Below, piece by piece: positions 5,620 through 7,957 of a stretch of DNA of 7,957 bases. Source of the DNA: Nitrososphaerales archaeon TH5896 (GTDB lineage Archaea > Thermoproteota > Nitrososphaeria > Nitrososphaerales > Nitrososphaeraceae); the NCBI GenBank assembly GCA_014523625.1, contig JAATVP010000273.1, positions 1 through 7,957 on the forward strand, written 5' to 3'. A program made the translations under genes and the position numbers. Numbering within the stretch: position 1 is the stretch's first letter; each line of letters starts with the position of its first letter. Below the pieces are notes generated by a model that had not been told where the DNA came from, searched no databases, and saw only the letters and a program-made list of their open reading frames with translations.

Positions 5620-5916
5620 TCATCTTGAGGATAATGATTTTCTATATGGTCCCCTTGTTCTTTTTCGAGCTTTTTCTTCCTCAGCTGCTCTTTCTAATAG
5701 CATGGATTCCGCGTTGTTGTTATCAGATGCGGTAAAAGTGTCCTCGAACTTATCATGGACCTTTATTGAATGATTTTCTAACTTCGCCTTAGAATCAAAA
5801 GTCTTTTTGCATAACCGGCACCGAAACAATTCGTTAATTTGAACAACCGAATGATATAATCCAACTGCCTTAGACTCTCCACTTGATCCTCTATTAGGTT
5901 GATAAGATGTCTTCAA
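5620..5916 (-). CDS. single C2H2 zinc-finger protein with basic tail
   Basis: 98 residues. A single C2H2 finger is clear: C33-x2-C36-x12-H49-x4-H54, with F40 and L46 in the usual core positions (FRCRLCKKTF, then KLENHSIKVH). After an acidic, polar linker comes a charged helix (ERAAEEEKARKR) and the basic end RTRGPYRKSLSSR, an AT-hook-like tail of a kind I associate with thaumarchaeal C2H2 proteins. A role in DNA or RNA binding is likely; the target is unknown. The only start in this frame is TTG at 5916; the frame stays open 10 more codons upstream to a TAG but with no better start. Its first 23 bases overlap the end of the frameshifted gene at 5894-6089 on the same strand, so the two may once have been co-transcribed. 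Confidence 0.75.
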   Translation of the reverse strand: MKTSYQPNRGSSGESKAVGLYHSVVQINELFRCRLCKKTFDSKAKLENHSIKVHDKFEDTFTASDNNNAESMLLERAAEEEKARKRTRGPYRKSLSSR

Positions 5917-6089
5917 TTTCCAGATATATTGTGTTAATGTCCTCTCCTATTGCTCCAAGTACGCCATACCCTCTATTATCCAGTCCTACAAAGCATCCAG
6001 AGCACTATTATCGAGCCCACGGCGAAGGATGCAAATAGAACATTATGATTCGACCCCGCGAATTCATTAGGAATCTGTTTAAATAATAT
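5894..6089 (-). pseudogene. frameshifted single-helix membrane protein remnant
   Basis: Two adjacent minus-strand frames join into one sensible protein. Frame one (6089 to about 5990) reads ILFKQIPNEFAGSNHN then the membrane helix VLFASFAVGSIIVLWML. Frame two (6004 to 5894) reads CFVGLDNRGYGVLGAIGEDI then NTIYLEIEDILST and stop. The join falls near 5990-5998. Neither frame alone has a good start, and each is too short to stand alone. One base change of length would give a protein with a helix and a short soluble end. I do not recognise the family. No ATG, GTG or TTG was found at the 5' side, so the beginning is lost too or lies in yet another frame beneath the divergent 43-residue ORF. Confidence 0.45.
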
Positions 6090-6090
6090 A
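6078..6090 (+). promoter_or_regulatory. TATA box for the 43-residue ORF
   Basis: TTTAAATAATATA is centred about 24 bases before the ATG at 6108. That spacing places transcription start at or next to the start codon, the leaderless arrangement common in archaea. Confidence 0.5.
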
Positions 6091-6107
6091 CTACAGAATA
6101 CTATAGT

Positions 6108-6239
6108 ATGTGTGAGTTTATACCAGACTACGAATATAGCAAACTCTTCAAGAGAAGAATGGATAAGCTAGCTGAGGAAGAAGAAGAACAGCAACCAGAG
6201 CTGGAGAAAGTAGAAGAGCCCTTGGTGGCTTCAAAGTAA
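6108..6239 (+). CDS. small acidic protein, 43 residues
   Basis: Starts MCEFIPDYEYSKLFKRRMDK, continues with a glutamate- and glutamine-rich helix (LAEEEEEQQPELEKVEE) and ends LVASK. The purine-rich codons, the well-placed TATA box and the lack of an opposing frame support a real gene, although it is below common size cut-offs. The second half would form a charged helix or short coiled coil; a conserved-looking CEFIPDYEY start could be a binding segment. I do not recognise a family. No ribosome binding site, consistent with a leaderless transcript. Confidence 0.6.
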   Translation: MCEFIPDYEYSKLFKRRMDKLAEEEEEQQPELEKVEEPLVASK

Positions 6240-6266
6240 AAGATCAGTAGACATACAAGTAGTGGA

Positions 6267-6540
6267 CTACGATAATAACCACTCACTTATCTTACTTCTT
6301 TCAAAATCTAATTTCTTTTCGTATGTTTCCTTAGATGGTGGCTCAAGTAGAGTAACAGGACCATCTTCATTATAAAAATCTGTAGCAATATACCCTGCCT
6401 TCTATAGTTTAGTTTGCCCAGAATATTACCCAGTTTATTTATCAGCGGCTAGTATACCGTTGCTCCGAATTATGGATGCCAAGTTGGATAGAATAATAAA
6501 CATAATGAAGCCCGATACTAATGATGGGACCAAGGCATAA
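6267..6540 (-). pseudogene. membrane protein remnant with two frameshifts
   Basis: Three minus-strand frames follow each other. Piece A (6540 to about 6440): ALVPSLVSGFIMFIILSNLA, then SIIRSNGILAADK and stop. Piece B (about 6448 to 6400): PLINKLGNILGKLNYRR. Piece C (6401 to 6267): KAGYIATDFYNEDGPVTLLE, then PPSKETYEKKLDFERSKISE and WLLS, stop. Joined, they give about 85-90 residues: one N-terminal membrane helix and a polar C-terminal part. Piece C has no start codon and follows a stop directly. Possible original starts in piece A are TTG near 6532 or ATG near 6504. It is divergent from the winged-helix gene at 6543 and may have shared its promoter region. Family not recognised. Confidence 0.45.
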
Positions 6541-6542
6541 AT

Positions 6543-6929
6543 ATGGATATTGTATTATCATTATTAACAAAGTCTACGTCAACATCCACAACAACTCATA
6601 AACTGCATAGCCAATACCACAGACACAGAATAGAGGTCATTAATCAAATACTAACGGCGGTTTCAGAATATCCAGAAGGAATAAGCAAAACTCACATAAT
6701 TTTCAAGGCTTTCGTAAACAATAGTCAACTAAAGTTATACCTTCCTTATTTGATACATAACGACGTACTAACCATGAGTTTAGACGAAAGTCATAAACAC
6801 GCAGGCAAACCCCGAGAACTTTATCATCTTACAACCAAGGGCCAGATATTCTTAAAACTCTATACTACGATGAATAGTCAGGATATAGTGTGGGACAGTC
6901 TACCTTTTCGCCAGAAAAAGAACTATTGA
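6543..6929 (+). CDS. winged helix-turn-helix transcriptional regulator
   Basis: 128 residues. After a Ser/Thr-rich start (residues 9-18) comes a single winged-helix domain, about 28-108: helix 1 RIEVINQILTAVSE, helix-turn-helix GISKTHIIFKAFVNNSQLKL (46-65), helix LPYLIHNDVL, the wing around GKPRELYHLT, and the end TTKGQIFLKLY (97-107). This is the layout of the short archaeal ArnR1-like winged-helix family (HTH_45 type), which is expanded in thaumarchaea. No ligand-binding or membrane domain is fused, so it probably acts as a DNA-binding dimer; the target is unknown. The ATG at 6543 has no ribosome binding site, so a leaderless transcript is likely. It is divergent from the damaged gene at 6540-6267, a possible former target. 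Confidence 0.8.
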   Translation: MDIVLSLLTKSTSTSTTTHKLHSQYHRHRIEVINQILTAVSEYPEGISKTHIIFKAFVNNSQLKLYLPYLIHNDVLTMSLDESHKHAGKPRELYHLTTKGQIFLKLYTTMNSQDIVWDSLPFRQKKNY

Positions 6930-7012
6930 TCTGTCAGATATAGTTCTTGACTGACGTATTCAAAACCGTTACAGTTGCAAGTCCAAACAGAGGATATGGA
7001 ATTACGATTTGA

Positions 7013-7180
7013 GTTCCCCCTTGGTTCGTTGCGAAAATTAATCATACATTAATAACCTATCCGGATCTTGGGCATGTTCTATATCCATCAAGTGAATGGA
7101 TAACATCATTTGGTCCGATACCAGAGTATGTTCTACAAGACATATTTGAATGGCTTTCCTCTCCATCTAGACAGAAATAG
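7013..7180 (+). pseudogene. C-terminal fragment of an alpha/beta hydrolase (S9-like)
   Basis: An open stretch between TGA at 7010 and TAG at 7178, without a start. From about 7034 it reads KINHTLITYPDLGHVLYPSS, then EWITSFGPIPEYVLQDIFEW and LSSPSRQK. This matches the end of alpha/beta hydrolases and prolyl-oligopeptidase-like enzymes: LITYPDLGH carries the catalytic histidine (codon at 7073), followed by the GPI.EYVL..I..WL helix. The nucleophile serine and acid portions, some 200 residues or more, are absent upstream; the preceding codons (TVTVASPNRGYGITI, stop) do not fit the family. So it is a non-functional gene end left after deletion or recombination. Confidence 0.62.
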
Positions 7181-7257
7181 GCTCCTTCTATGCCTGCTGT
7201 AGCCATTAATAATGTGGTAGGTATAGACCAAATTCAAAGTGATACTACATTTTTTAG

Positions 7258-7599
7258 GTAGCATATCTCTCATTCACTTTATCATTCACTCGACTTTCCA
7301 TATCATTGTATCATGACTTTACTGAAGAAGAGATCTGGGCTTTCCGCAACAGTAGTTGGCAAATCATACCCGTTAACTTCCAAAAGAGACATAAAGAGAT
7401 GCTTCAGTGGATCCATACATTGATGTCCAAAAGGCTTGTCAAGATCCATTCTTCGCTGCAGGAGTTGATAGTTTCATTAAGAACGGCAATCGTATTAGAT
7501 GACTGGAAATTAGACAAGTATCAGACGTCGCATGATGACATATTGGATGCCTTCAGGCTTGCTTGCTGTAACTATGAGATTCCTAGGAATAGTCCTTGA
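7258..7599 (+). pseudogene. C-terminal fragment of a terminase-like (phage packaging) protein
   Basis: The frame is open from 7258 and has its first start, TTG, at 7306, giving 97 residues. It reads YHDFTEEEIWAFRNSSW, then IIPVNFQKRHKEMLQWIHTL, LVKIHSSLQELIVSLRTA and TSHDDILDAFRLA before the end. The layout, in which a strand ending in PVNF, a K-x-M-L helix and an exposed (S/H)DD..DA..LA helix follow one another, is that of the RNase H-like nuclease domain of large terminase subunits. D77, D78 and D81 (counting from the TTG) would hold the last acidic residue of the nuclease site. The ATPase half and the first nuclease acids are missing, as a full protein has over 400 residues. The portion before YHDF (LSFTLSFTRLSIS) looks non-native. 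Some other mobile-element nuclease is possible. It likely marks a decayed provirus. Confidence 0.5.
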
Positions 7600-7653
7600 A
7601 TCTTAGCTTATCGTCTGTAGAATACAGGATAGGTTAAGATACGACCAACTAAC

Positions 7654-7665
7654 CCTTAAAACTTA
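7654..7665 (+). promoter_or_regulatory. TATA-like element of the 74-residue gene
   Basis: CCTTAAAACTTA is centred about 25 bases before the ATG at 7684, which suits a leaderless archaeal transcript. No ribosome binding site precedes the ATG. Confidence 0.35.
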
Positions 7666-7683
7666 GAAGCATCAAGTCAACTT

Positions 7684-7908
7684 ATGTCAAGTCCAGAAGA
7701 AAGGCAATCAGAGTTAGACGAACTTTTAAAGGTGACAGACAAGTATCTAGATAGCGATAAAGCCAGAGAAAAGGCTCGTTTAGTTGAGATTTTTAAGAAT
7801 GAAGTGGCATTGAGTAAGCGATTTGCAAGCCTAGGCGATTCCGATATGGCGTGGTTTCATAGAAGATTGGCGGAGTCAATAGCCGCTTATTTAGACTTAT
7901 GGAAGTAG
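7684..7908 (+). CDS. small helical protein, hypothetical
   Basis: 74 residues, strongly helical and highly charged: SPEERQSELDELLKVTDKYL, then KAREKARLVEIFKNEVALSK and MAWFHRRLAESIAAYLDLWK at the end. There is no signal peptide, membrane helix or metal motif. The pattern suggests a three-helix bundle with an aromatic C-terminal helix (W56, F57, Y68, W73). I do not recognise the family. The clean ATG start, TATA-like element at the right spacing and absence of an opposing frame support a real gene. It follows the terminase-like remnant by 84 bases on the same strand; whether it came with that element is unknown. Confidence 0.65.
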   Translation: MSSPEERQSELDELLKVTDKYLDSDKAREKARLVEIFKNEVALSKRFASLGDSDMAWFHRRLAESIAAYLDLWK

Positions 7909-7957
7909 AGTAAGGATGTTACTAGTAAGGGAGTATCAAATTTTCACGAATGATATC

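Overview
The window looks like chromosomal DNA of an ammonia-oxidising thaumarchaeon of the Nitrososphaera/Nitrosocosmicus type. This is inferred from the AT-rich composition, TATA boxes about 25 bases before starts (leaderless transcripts), an archaeal P-II-like regulator, a single-finger C2H2 protein with a basic RTRGPYRK tail, a one-domain winged-helix regulator, a CBS-pair protein and a membrane-anchored redoxin with a DipZ-like tail. No rRNA, tRNA, CRISPR array or intact insertion sequence was seen.

Layout. Bases 1-4324 are mostly minus strand: a flavoprotein disulfide reductase cut by the left edge, a possible 55-residue ORF, a two-CBS protein, a redoxin-DipZ protein, a gene broken at a run of nine T/A bases, and a small one-helix membrane protein. 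A plus-strand coding remnant lies between the CBS and redoxin genes. Bases 4456-7957 are mixed: a shortened sfsA-like gene, a long gene-poor stretch, an intact P-II-like gene, a C2H2 zinc-finger gene (minus), a frameshifted membrane-protein remnant (minus), a 43-residue acidic ORF, another frameshifted membrane-protein remnant (minus), a winged-helix regulator, the tail of an alpha/beta hydrolase, the tail of a phage-terminase-like protein, and a 74-residue helical protein.

The main message is gene decay. By reading all frames I find at least seven damaged coding stretches (1937-2086, 3776-4073, 4456-4683, 5894-6089, 6267-6540, 7013-7180, 7258-7599) between intact genes. The terminase-like tail hints at a former provirus. 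The long intact genes argue against general sequencing error, but single-base frameshifts, above all the one in the homopolymer, need checking in raw reads.

The intact genes suggest redox and thiol chemistry (reductase, redoxin), sensing (CBS pair, P-II-like protein) and transcription control (winged helix, zinc finger). No shared pathway is shown by the sequence. The genes are separated by gaps and only 4324-3776 (minus) looks like a tight operon.
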